Positions 21,672-27,492 of a DNA stretch of 27,492 nt are shown in pieces. How positions within the stretch are numbered: the first letter of the stretch is position 1; each line of letters starts with the position of its first letter. Origin of the DNA: a virus; the IMG/VR virus record IMGVR_UViG_3300022074_000296, positions 1 to 27,492 of that record. One strand, given 5' to 3'. The notes below the pieces were generated by a model, which searched no databases, was not told where the DNA came from, and worked only from the letters and a program-made list of their open reading frames with translations. The translations under genes were made by a program, and so were the position numbers.

Positions 21672-22080
21672 GGATGAACTGCAAACATATGTGGTTCATT
21701 GGCTTCAGGTGGCCCTGCCCCTGGGCAGTGTGTTTCATCACAGCCCGAATGAGGGCAAGCGCCACGTTAGCTACAAGATGCGCCTGAAGAAGCTGGGCAT
21801 GGCGGCTGGTTGGCCTGATCTGGAAATCTTTGTGCCTGACCACGGCTGGCGTGAACCGGCTGACCAAGGCCCGATCATGATTGAGTTGAAGCGCCCAAAG
21901 GGTGGCAGCTTGTCAGCCAATCAGAGAGACATCCAGGAACGACTGAAGTGTTGCGGCGTCTATTGCGTCACAGCAAAGCGCCTGGGGCATGTAGAGGCGT
22001 ATCTGAAGCCGTTGCTCAATCTGCGTGGCACCGGCCAGGCTGATGTGATCCGGCAGATGTGTGAGGCCGAAGGTGGCTAG
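21664..22080 (+). CDS. VRR-NUC family nuclease
   Basis: This 138-residue protein carries the signature of stand-alone phage VRR-NUC endonucleases: FHHSPNEGKR (25-33), GMAAGWPDLEIFV (with Asp52), IMIELKRPKGG (with Glu74 and Lys76) and LSANQRDIQERLKCCGVYCVTAK (with Gln87). Such enzymes of the PD-(D/E)XK superfamily act on branched DNA, including Holliday junctions, and may resolve replication intermediates before packaging. It is in the early operon between Cro and a zinc-binding protein. Confidence 0.9.
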   Translation: MTEDELQTYVVHWLQVALPLGSVFHHSPNEGKRHVSYKMRLKKLGMAAGWPDLEIFVPDHGWREPADQGPIMIELKRPKGGSLSANQRDIQERLKCCGVYCVTAKRLGHVEAYLKPLLNLRGTGQADVIRQMCEAEGG

Positions 22081-22306
22081 GGGCTTCAGTGAGATACCGC
22101 CGCGGATAGTTCGCATTTGCAGGACGCCCGGTCTATGGGAAGAACTGCCGGAGTGCAGCCATTGCGAGGGGCAGGGCGAGTGCGAGGTTGAATATGCGGT
22201 GCCTGACTATCGAACTGGCAGCGGGTTCATAGACACGCGGCACGGCGAATGCCCAGTATGCGAGGGCCGTGGCTATGTTGAGGCTGATGATGAAGACGAT
22301 GAGTAG
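22073..22306 (+). CDS. DnaJ-like zinc-binding protein
   Basis: This 77-residue protein is taken from GTG 22073, overlapping the nuclease stop; a GTG at 22061 would add four residues. Cys28-x-x-Cys31-x-G-x-G and Cys60-x-x-Cys63-x-G-x-G (CSHCEGQGECEV, CPVCEGRGYVE) form a zinc centre like one half of the DnaJ cysteine-rich domain. It ends in an acidic tail (EADDEDDE). Phage proteins of this kind are frequent near methyltransferases and replication genes; role unknown. The next start lies inside this gene. Confidence 0.75.
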   Translation: MARGFSEIPPRIVRICRTPGLWEELPECSHCEGQGECEVEYAVPDYRTGSGFIDTRHGECPVCEGRGYVEADDEDDE

Positions 22307-22871
22307 CGCCAGCCTGCAAGCCGGCATGAAGCTCATTGGCGTCAACGATCGCGGCGACCGGCAGAAGGATGACTTTTACGCCACGCCTGCCGCAAGCACA
22401 GAAGCCCTGCTTTCAGTTGAGAAGTTCAACGGCAGGATCTGGGAGCCGTGCTGTGGGCAGGGGCATATATCGGAAGTGTTGTCTGCTGCAGGCTACGAGG
22501 TGCAAAGCACAGATCTGGTTGATCGTGGCTATGGCACGCCTCGCGTTGATTTTTTGATGGAGACGCAGCGCTGCGAGAACATCGTGACCAACCCGCCCTA
22601 CGGCAAGCTGGCGCTGCCGATGGTGGCCCACGCCACGCAGTTGGCCAGCCGCAAGGTGGCCATGCTGTTGAAGTTGCAGTTTCTTGAAGGTGTAGAACGC
22701 AAAGCCTTCTTTGCTCACACGCCGCCGGCAAGAGTTCACGTTTTTTCAAGCCGGCAAAGCCTTATGAAAAATGGTGACGATTACAGCGACGGCCCAGGCG
22801 GCATGATGGCGCTGGCCTGGTTTGTTTGGGACAAGGGGCATGCCGGCGACACGGTGGTCAAATGGCTATGA
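22299..22871 (+). CDS. N6-adenine DNA methyltransferase-like protein
   Basis: This is a 190-residue protein from ATG 22299, eight bases inside the previous gene. The N-terminal DDFYATP (about 24-30) is a frequent start of phage adenine methyltransferases. Motif I is WEPCCGQGHISEVL (48-61) for S-adenosylmethionine binding, and motif IV is NPPY (98-101) for catalysis. It is short and lacks a clear target-recognition domain, as do many solitary phage enzymes. It probably protects phage DNA from host restriction or controls gene expression. The stop overlaps the next ATG (ATGA). Confidence 0.88.
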   Translation: MSSASLQAGMKLIGVNDRGDRQKDDFYATPAASTEALLSVEKFNGRIWEPCCGQGHISEVLSAAGYEVQSTDLVDRGYGTPRVDFLMETQRCENIVTNPPYGKLALPMVAHATQLASRKVAMLLKLQFLEGVERKAFFAHTPPARVHVFSSRQSLMKNGDDYSDGPGGMMALAWFVWDKGHAGDTVVKWL

Positions 22872-23242
22872 CCCGCACTGAAGCCCTGGCAGATGCAGAT
22901 CGTGAGATCAGCCGCCTGATCCAAGATGGGCGCGGTCTTTTCTATATTGCAGAATTGTATGGCGTGCCTGTCAGGCGTCACAGCAGTCGCTGGTTTGACA
23001 GCATAGACGGCAATCATTTGGCGTTGCCTGCATGGCTACAGGGCCAGCCAGGGACGCTGACACTAGGCTATCTGCAAGAGCAATTAGCCGATCAATTATC
23101 GGATGCACTTTGCGGGGATTGCGGGATGAAAAAACAAAAGAGCGACTACGTCGGACACGGACACCCCTATAGGGGTGTGTCCATGTCCGTCCGTAATTGT
23201 CGTGAAAGAATTGCTGACCAAAATCAGGACAACCGCAGATGA
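22868..23242 (+). CDS. Hypothetical early protein with internal DNA palindrome
   Basis: This 124-residue protein takes ATG 22868, overlapping the methyltransferase stop. The N-terminal helix (MTRTEALADADREISRLIQDGRG) and YIAELYGVPVRRHSSRWFDSIDG are reminiscent of a small HTH domain. The C-terminal part contains ALCGDCGMKKQKSDYVGHGHPYRGVSMSVRNCRERI with four cysteines. The DNA encoding residues about 96-107 is a long inverted repeat (see 23152-23189), so this end of the protein may be shaped by a DNA or RNA function. I do not recognise a family. Confidence 0.55.
   Translation: MTRTEALADADREISRLIQDGRGLFYIAELYGVPVRRHSSRWFDSIDGNHLALPAWLQGQPGTLTLGYLQEQLADQLSDALCGDCGMKKQKSDYVGHGHPYRGVSMSVRNCRERIADQNQDNRR
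23152..23189. repeat. Long palindrome inside the early operon
   Basis: The core ACACCCCTATAGGGGTGT (23161-23178) is a perfect 18-bp palindrome. The arms continue with CGGACACGG on the left and GTCCATGTCCG on the right, with one mismatch and a two-base bulge. It can form a strong hairpin or bind a dimeric protein. Confidence 0.85.
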
Positions 23243-23463
23243 TTGAGCAAGGTGATGGCCTGATGGCTAGGCGTGAGAAGCTGGGCCAGTGCGTGCGGTG
23301 CGCTGTAGCGATCAGCGAATCGGAGTGCAAAATCTGTGGTTTCAAGTCGGCGCGAAGCCGTCCGCGACAGCTAGCTTATGTTACTAAGCTAAGCCATGAC
23401 GCTAAGCCAGAAGGCTATCCAAGACATGAATTAAAAAGTGAAAACAAAAAAGGCCATGCTTGA
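23239..23463 (+). CDS. Zinc-ribbon-like small protein
   Basis: This 74-residue protein begins at ATG 23239, overlapping the previous stop. It has Cys18-x-x-Cys21 and Cys30-x-x-Cys33 (CVRCAVAISESECKICG), a compact four-cysteine zinc ribbon, followed by a basic tail (KSARSRPRQL). Small zinc ribbons like this often bind nucleic acid in phage early regions. Its stop codon lies in a hairpin that reads as a terminator on the opposite strand. Confidence 0.65.
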   Translation: MIEQGDGLMARREKLGQCVRCAVAISESECKICGFKSARSRPRQLAYVTKLSHDAKPEGYPRHELKSENKKGHA

Positions 23464-23474
23464 GAAGCATAGCC
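23441..23474 (-). terminator. Terminator-like hairpin facing against the early operon
   Basis: GGCCATGCTT (23452-23461) pairs with AAGCATAGCC (23465-23474), 9 of 10 bases. The A-rich run at 23441-23451 becomes a T run following the hairpin on the minus strand. No gene is visible on that strand here. Confidence 0.6.
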
Positions 23475-23498
23475 CTGCGCTAAGAGATAATTTTAACA

Positions 23499-23774
23499 AT
23501 GCCCGAAAATCCGTCAAGCACAAAATACGAAGCTGATAAAATTCAACACCTTATAAGCCGGACAGCGAAACACACAAATTTCAACTACAGGTGTGTCGCC
23601 GGCAAATTCAAGGCAGATAGGTGGGCAGTCAGGCAGGACAAGGTGTGGCGTCGATGCAGGGAAGACTGGTCTGTAGAGGCGTTTAAAGAAGCACGACAGC
23701 GATATTGGCGCATGAACCAGTTTCAACAGCGGCAGTTCATTGAACAGATGGAGAAGGCGCATGAGCGACGTTAA
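23499..23774 (+). CDS. Hypothetical basic early protein
   Basis: This 91-residue, Arg/Trp-rich protein starts at ATG 23499 after a 35-nt gap. It contains KYEADKIQHLISRTAKHTNFNYRCVAGKFKADRWAVRQDKVWRRC and ends FKEARQRYWRMNQFQQRQFIEQMEKAHERR. The pattern suggests a small helical nucleic-acid-binding protein, but I recognise no family. It overlaps the next gene's start by 14 bases. Confidence 0.55.
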   Translation: MPENPSSTKYEADKIQHLISRTAKHTNFNYRCVAGKFKADRWAVRQDKVWRRCREDWSVEAFKEARQRYWRMNQFQQRQFIEQMEKAHERR

Positions 23775-24168
23775 CGGACTACATGATCTGTTCCTAACAG
23801 CAGCCGAAACGGACAGGCGCATGCCGCCAGCCATGAGGAAGCAAAAGCTGTCGTCATGGCCAGACTATCCGCTGGACTGGCATGGCTATGGCTGGACGCA
23901 GGAAGGCGAGACAATTCTGAAGCCTACAAGCAGACAGATCACAGATTATGATCGGGCCATGCAGTTGACGGTGCTGATGAATGAGGATGACCGCAAGCTG
24001 GTCTGGGCTGTCGCTCACAGTGCTGCATTCAAGGCAAGAGGTGCGCCGTGGACGCGCCTTGCCAGGATGTTGCAGCTAGGGACGGATGGCAGGGTGGTAA
24101 AGCGCAGATACATGGATGCGCTGGTGCGGTTGCACTATCGCGCAAGGGCGTACAGATATCGCCTCTGA
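23761..24168 (+). CDS. DUF6362-like protein
   Basis: This is a 135-residue protein from ATG 23761, inside the previous gene. The N-terminal half resembles small phage early proteins (RMPPAMRKQKLSSWPDYPLDWHGYGW). The C-terminal half is LVWAVAHSAAFKARGAPWTRLARMLQLGTDGRVVKRRYMDALVRLHY, the recognisable DUF6362 pattern with a helix-turn-helix-like RGAPWTRLARML...RRYMDAL. A DNA-binding regulator or packaging accessory is plausible because it comes just before the terminase small subunit. It is followed directly by a terminator. Confidence 0.7.
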   Translation: MSDVNGLHDLFLTAAETDRRMPPAMRKQKLSSWPDYPLDWHGYGWTQEGETILKPTSRQITDYDRAMQLTVLMNEDDRKLVWAVAHSAAFKARGAPWTRLARMLQLGTDGRVVKRRYMDALVRLHYRARAYRYRL

Positions 24169-24169
24169 T

Positions 24170-24188
24170 GCAACCTGGTTGCTTTTTT
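24170..24188 (+). terminator. Intrinsic terminator ending the early operon
   Basis: A short GCAAC/GTTGC stem (24170-24174, 24178-24182) is followed by six T (24183-24188), two bases after the stop of the DUF6362-like gene. The stem is made of one copy of the GCAACC repeat that recurs downstream in both orientations. Confidence 0.8.
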
Positions 24189-24200
24189 GCGTTAAGGGTG

Positions 24201-24235
24201 TTGTCAACGGCACGAAATCTGGTATCGTTTCGATA
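24201..24235 (+). promoter_or_regulatory. Promoter before the packaging genes with overlapping operator-like palindrome
   Basis: TTGTCA (24201-24206), a 16-bp spacer and TATCGT (24223-24228) stand between the early terminator and the terminase small subunit. The -10 is part of the perfect inverted repeat TATCGTTTCGATA (24223-24235), so the promoter is probably regulated and may start late transcription. Confidence 0.55.
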
Positions 24236-24251
24236 TGCTGGCGCAAGATAT

Positions 24252-24288
24252 GGTTGCAAGGGTGCAACCTGACGCAACCAGCGCAACC
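24252..24288 (+). repeat. GCAACC repeats, upstream cluster
   Basis: GCAACC occurs at 24264, 24274 and 24283 and inverted (GGTTGC) at 24252, just before the terminase small-subunit gene. The spacing of the three direct copies is 10 and 9 bp, about one helical turn. Confidence 0.85.
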
Positions 24289-24302
24289 AATCAGGACATG
24301 AA

Positions 24303-24944
24303 ATGCGGAAGTATCAGCCAGCCCAGGTGGACTGGGCTGAGATAGAGCAACGCATCAAGGCTGGCGAGAGTTTCAACGCTGTGTCTAAGGATTACAGCGT
24401 GTCCAGGCAGGCCATACAGAAGCGGTGCCATAAGGAATGCTGGGTAGAGCATACGCCAGTGACAACCGCTGTGCGCCGCCAGTTGCGTAAGCGCAACCAG
24501 TTGCAACCAGATGTGCAACCAAGTGAGGTTGCATTGCAACCAGTGGCATCCATGCAACCGCAAGCTGTGGCAGAGCCAAGCGCTGCCGTAATGGCAAGAG
24601 ATGACAAGCAAGGCGCAGCACTAGAGCTGCTGCGGGATGGCGTGCCGCGTAAGCATGCAGCGCAAGGCGTGGGCGTGAGTGAAAGCACGCTACTGCGATG
24701 GATCAATGACGATGAAGGATTTGGCTCAGAGGTACGCGCAGCAGAAAGTGCTGCTGTCGCTCTCAGGGTGCGCCGGATCGGAAAAGCCGGTGAAAAGGAC
24801 TGGCGTGCCGATAGCTGGTATCTAGAACGCACACAGAGGGCTGAGTTCGGCTCTGACAGCCAGAAAGGTGGCGGCGTAGCGGTCCAGATCAACATCGAGC
24901 GTGGCGGCGATACAGAGGTGATTGACGTAACACCTGGCAGCTAA
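24303..24944 (+). CDS. terS: Terminase small subunit
   Basis: This 213-residue protein is the DNA-recognition subunit of the packaging motor. It has an N-terminal helix-turn-helix (SFNAVSKDYSVSRQAIQKRC, about 23-42), a repetitive QP-rich linker (about 66-87), a second helix-turn-helix-like block (GVPRKHAAQGVGVSESTLLRWIND, about 113-136) and a C-terminal oligomerisation part, DWRADSWYLERTQRAEFG, a typical terminase small-subunit ending. The position before a virion gene and a probable large terminase supports this. The linker is encoded by the GCAACC repeats at 24493-24559, so protein and DNA site may have co-evolved. A GGA site precedes the ATG. Confidence 0.83.
   Translation: MRKYQPAQVDWAEIEQRIKAGESFNAVSKDYSVSRQAIQKRCHKECWVEHTPVTTAVRRQLRKRNQLQPDVQPSEVALQPVASMQPQAVAEPSAAVMARDDKQGAALELLRDGVPRKHAAQGVGVSESTLLRWINDDEGFGSEVRAAESAAVALRVRRIGKAGEKDWRADSWYLERTQRAEFGSDSQKGGGVAVQINIERGGDTEVIDVTPGS
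24493..24559 (+). repeat. GCAACC repeats inside the terminase small-subunit gene
   Basis: GCAACC occurs at 24493, 24503, 24515, 24536 and 24554 and inverted at 24527. With the upstream cluster this makes ten copies within about 310 bp, against well under one expected by chance. Confidence 0.88.
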
Positions 24945-24945
24945 A

Positions 24946-24963
24946 CGTGACCAAACCGTGACC
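24946..24963 (-). repeat. Third paired GGTCACG repeat, after terS
   Basis: The minus strand carries GGTCACG at 24946-24952 and 24957-24963 with an 11-bp period, starting one base after the terminase stop. It matches the pairs flanking the attachment core but in inverted orientation and 9 kb away. Confidence 0.8.
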
Positions 24964-25148
24964 AGTGTATCTGGCTGCTGCCGCAAAGCGTTGTGGGCCT
25001 TGGACTGCAGCGCTGTGCGTTACCGCCTTGAACAGGCGGCACAGATTCTGACGGCCCCCGCGGCATGCCCCCAGGCCAGCCGTCGCGCGACGACGAAGGC
25101 GTTATGTAAACACGCCCGCTTCTACAAAATCACAGGGTTTCAGGTTGC
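24964..25148. other. GC-rich noncoding spacer between terS and the 776-residue ORF
   Basis: I see no convincing gene here. The centre is unusually GC-rich, with a perfect 12-bp palindrome CGTCGCGCGACG (25081-25092) and two C5 runs around 25054-25075. The last 50 bases return to average composition and hold a weak ribosome site (CAGG) before ATG 25149. It could be part of a cos or pac region or an insertion scar. Confidence 0.6.
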
Positions 25149-27479
25149 ATGGCAGAACAGCCACAAGGATTTGCGCGTCGCATGATGGCGCAGAAGTTGA
25201 TGGCTGACGCGCGTGCTACGCCTAACAGCGACAGTCCGTCCTTTTTCGGGCGCATCAGGCCATCAGTGCAGGACATGGCTGATCCCACGCGGTTCAGCGA
25301 CATGGCTGGTCCTGCGTACACGACTGGCGCTACGGCCAGCTTATTTGCGCCGGGTGCTGGCGTTGTTGATATCTTTGGCGGTGCGCCTGATCCCATGCAG
25401 CCGGGTCAGATGCTGCCCAGCTTTGGTCAGAACGTCACTCAGGGCAATTATCTTGATGCTGGTTTACAGGCGTTGGGTGGTGCTGGCGATGTGATGATGG
25501 CGGCTGGTGCTGTCATACCGCCTGCCTTGCCTGCTGCGACGATGCTTGGGACTGCATTAAAGGCACCACGGGCAGCTAGGGTGGCCGGTCAGGCGGCTGA
25601 TGCTGCCAATACGTTGGTGGATGATTTGCCTACATTGCGTTTCGACGGCACCGACGACATTGATCTAGAGGGTAAAAACATCTTCCCGATTGTTGCTGAT
25701 TTGACAGCGGCAGGCGGTAGATTTGAAGGCATAGACAGCAGCAAGTTGGATGCCCCTGAGTTGCTACAGGGTGGCCCAGAATTTCCAAATCTGAAGGGCA
25801 GCAGGGATGCTGGGGTGGTGTGGGCGGTACAAGGCAAAGGCGTCGGCACAAAAAAGTTATCCAAAGAAGCTGATTACGGTCTTGTAGTTGCGATGAATCC
25901 AGATTCGCATCGTTCCAATGCAACCTTTGTAAATTCTATACTGGGCAACACGCTGGCATATGTGCGTGATGGCCGGATATCACCAGAGAATCTGGCTAAA
26001 TTAGATGCATTTGTTCGGACAGGGACAGATCAAAAGCAGTTACAAAAACTGAAAAATTGGCCTGGTTTTGAAAGCCCCCAAGCGGCAGAGTTTGTCAAAA
26101 GCCTGAATTTCGAAGAGCGCAAGCGTATTGCAGACGTTGTAGGCAGTTCACGCGGCCAAGCCTTGGGTGCGCCAAACATTGACAAGATCATACGCGCAAC
26201 TGGCGATCCAGCGCTTCTGGGGCTGAACAGCCGTGATGCAATTATGTTGGTGAAACTGGACAAGGAGGCTGACTTGGTACGCCTTGGTACTGAGGGGTCA
26301 CTTGAACATAATTCTTATGATTTTGGCATCAAGGGTGAGCCGGTTGCCCGAATACCAGTAACCAGCGCTAGAAATATGTTCCCTGATTTCTTTGCCCAGG
26401 CAGAGGCTGAAGGCAAACAAAATGTCCGGCGTGCATTTGACTTGGCCCTGCCGGTTGAGACTTTGACAGCCGAAAAGATTGCCAACATTCGCAGTTTGGC
26501 CACGCAATCGATTGATAGCCCCCGACAAGCGGCTTTGACTGCTGATTTGCTGACTGGCAACTGGAAATCGTCCAGCACGCCCAAAAATGCTGGTGGATTA
26601 AGCCCGACAGAATTTGTTCAGGCGCTGAAAGGCAGTGATGCGTCGTCAACGCTGACGATGATGGACTTGCCGGACGTTCAGAAAAAATTGCGTGGCGGCA
26701 ATTTTGAAGTGTTCCAGCTTGGCGATGGCGAAGTCTTTTTTGGGTTGGAAAAGTCCTATAATTACGACGACGTTTACGGGCTGACCGACAACCCGACTTA
26801 TGTAAAGGTTGAGGGTGGACCTGAACTGACAGGCGATGAAAAGGCGCTTGTCAGCGTTATAAACAATGAGGTCGGCGCAAAGGGCGTAGGCAAGGCAACA
26901 GTCCTGAAGGCCATTGAAGAGGGCGCGACAGCATTAGATGCGTTTGCAGTGCCTTCAGAGCGATTTCCTGATGGATTTTTACCAGATTTCTATGGTAGTT
27001 TTGGGTTTGAAGAAGTGGGCCGAATCGATTTCGATCCATCTTTCTACAGCCAGACGGAATTGGCTGACCTGGAGGACTATTGGCGATCTACTGGCTGGGA
27101 CGAAAGTGCTGGCCCACCAAAGATTGTCATTATGAAATGGACTGGTAACGATGGCTTTCGAGCAGACGCAACTAAACGCTTTGTCAAAGAAGGTCGCTTC
27201 TACGCTGGGGAAGCAGCTACTGGAATATTCGCCGGAGCAGGCGATCTTGTTCGAGCAGGCGATGGGCCGAATCTTGAAGCGGCACAAAGGGGACGCAGCG
27301 TTGGTGACCCCGCAGGAAATCTTGGGAGCGCAGGACTTGGTTCTGGATCACTTGCTCCCGATCGACTTGCAGCGGTTGCAAGAGAACTCCTAACACTACC
27401 TGACGCAGCAGTCGAAAACCTGGGCATAGACCCGTCCCGACTTACACAAGTGCGGGATGATTTGGGCTTGTTCAGGTAA
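25149..27479 (+). CDS. Large virion-type polyvalent protein with C-terminal GNAT-like domain
   Basis: This is a 776-residue protein between terS and the next packaging gene. Residues 1-150 are Gly/Ala/Pro-rich with amphipathic stretches (LFAPGAGVVDIFGG, LPSFGQNVTQGNYLDAGLQALGGAGDVMMAAGA), like injected phage proteins. A middle domain (about 190-430) includes LVVAMNPDSHRSNATFVNSILGNTLAYVRDGRISPENLAKLDAF. The C-terminal domain (about 480-670) has GVGKATVLKAIEEGATALDAFAV, YGSFGFEEVGRIDFD and PKIVIMKWTG, the layout of GNAT-like folds in large polyvalent phage proteins. It probably enters the host with the DNA and modifies a host target, but this is inference. The tail end is basic and Ala-rich. 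Confidence 0.62.
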   Translation: MAEQPQGFARRMMAQKLMADARATPNSDSPSFFGRIRPSVQDMADPTRFSDMAGPAYTTGATASLFAPGAGVVDIFGGAPDPMQPGQMLPSFGQNVTQGNYLDAGLQALGGAGDVMMAAGAVIPPALPAATMLGTALKAPRAARVAGQAADAANTLVDDLPTLRFDGTDDIDLEGKNIFPIVADLTAAGGRFEGIDSSKLDAPELLQGGPEFPNLKGSRDAGVVWAVQGKGVGTKKLSKEADYGLVVAMNPDSHRSNATFVNSILGNTLAYVRDGRISPENLAKLDAFVRTGTDQKQLQKLKNWPGFESPQAAEFVKSLNFEERKRIADVVGSSRGQALGAPNIDKIIRATGDPALLGLNSRDAIMLVKLDKEADLVRLGTEGSLEHNSYDFGIKGEPVARIPVTSARNMFPDFFAQAEAEGKQNVRRAFDLALPVETLTAEKIANIRSLATQSIDSPRQAALTADLLTGNWKSSSTPKNAGGLSPTEFVQALKGSDASSTLTMMDLPDVQKKLRGGNFEVFQLGDGEVFFGLEKSYNYDDVYGLTDNPTYVKVEGGPELTGDEKALVSVINNEVGAKGVGKATVLKAIEEGATALDAFAVPSERFPDGFLPDFYGSFGFEEVGRIDFDPSFYSQTELADLEDYWRSTGWDESAGPPKIVIMKWTGNDGFRADATKRFVKEGRFYAGEAATGIFAGAGDLVRAGDGPNLEAAQRGRSVGDPAGNLGSAGLGSGSLAPDRLAAVARELLTLPDAAVENLGIDPSRLTQVRDDLGLFR

Positions 27480-27492
27480 TGGCCCAGAAAAC
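27479..27492 (+). CDS. Start of the next gene, cut by the window edge
   Basis: An ATG at 27479-27481 overlaps the previous stop (TAATG), as many gene pairs here do, and opens M-A-Q-K before the window ends. By position after terS it is likely the terminase large subunit, but four codons cannot show this. Confidence 0.45.

Noticed and set aside
24958-25185. 75-codon open frame in the GC-rich spacer
   Set aside because: No ribosome site, unnatural Cys/Ala-rich protein, and it overlaps the start of the large ORF in another frame.
27479-27492. Second copy of the EF-hand gene (both genes begin M-A-Q-K with 12 identical bases)
   Set aside because: Only four codons are visible and the upstream genes are unrelated; chance similarity at a start codon is the simpler explanation.

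Overview
The window is a large, contiguous piece (about 27.5 kb) of a temperate tailed-phage genome, most like a podovirus of a marine alphaproteobacterium. The evidence is a major capsid gene followed by head-tail adaptor and propeller-like tail genes, no tape measure or contractile-tail genes, three successive internal-virion (ejection) proteins, a gene-transfer-agent-type holin, and DUF5872-type small basic proteins of the kind I associate with marine alphaproteobacterial phages. The family assignments are made by eye. The attachment core is the 3' half of a bacterial tRNA-Glu(UUC) gene.

Layout. (1) 1-15361, + strand, is the late structural and lysis block. It holds the capsid gene, a putative decoration protein, adaptor, tail hub, fibre-like protein, three tandem paralogous tail/adhesin cassettes, several small tail genes, a membrane-protein cluster, a GNAT protein, three ejection proteins, an EF-hand membrane protein, holin, T4-type lysozyme and four tiny basic proteins. 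(2) 15362-16924 is the integration module: paired GGTCACG repeats on both sides of a partial tRNA-Glu core, a terminator, a promoter and a tyrosine integrase. (3) 16912-21355, - strand, is the lysogeny and recombination operon: repressor, PD-(D/E)XK exonuclease, small membrane protein, a conserved hypothetical, a DGQHR/ParB-like protein, ERF annealing protein, a Pro-rich protein, an excisionase-like protein and a 52-residue basic protein. (4) 21462-24168, + strand, is the early operon: Cro-like protein, VRR-NUC nuclease, zinc proteins, adenine methyltransferase and a DUF6362-like protein. (5) 24169-27492, + strand, is the packaging entry: a terminator, a promoter, a small terminase subunit surrounded by GCAACC repeats, a GC-rich spacer, a 776-residue virion-type protein ending in a GNAT-like domain, and the first codons of the next gene (probably the large terminase).

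The most notable observation is a compact group I intron (357-561, 205 nt) that interrupts the major capsid protein gene. It has a recognisable P/Q/R/S core, GNRA-capped helices, a G-U pair at the 5' splice site and a terminal G, and it carries no endonuclease gene. Removing it restores one reading frame across a conserved capsid segment. Because structural genes lie on one side of the attachment core and integrase on the other, the sequence is the free (or concatemeric) phage form and not an integrated prophage. The left edge cuts into the capsid gene and the right edge into the gene after the 776-residue ORF, so terminase large subunit, portal and scaffold/protease genes are expected just outside.
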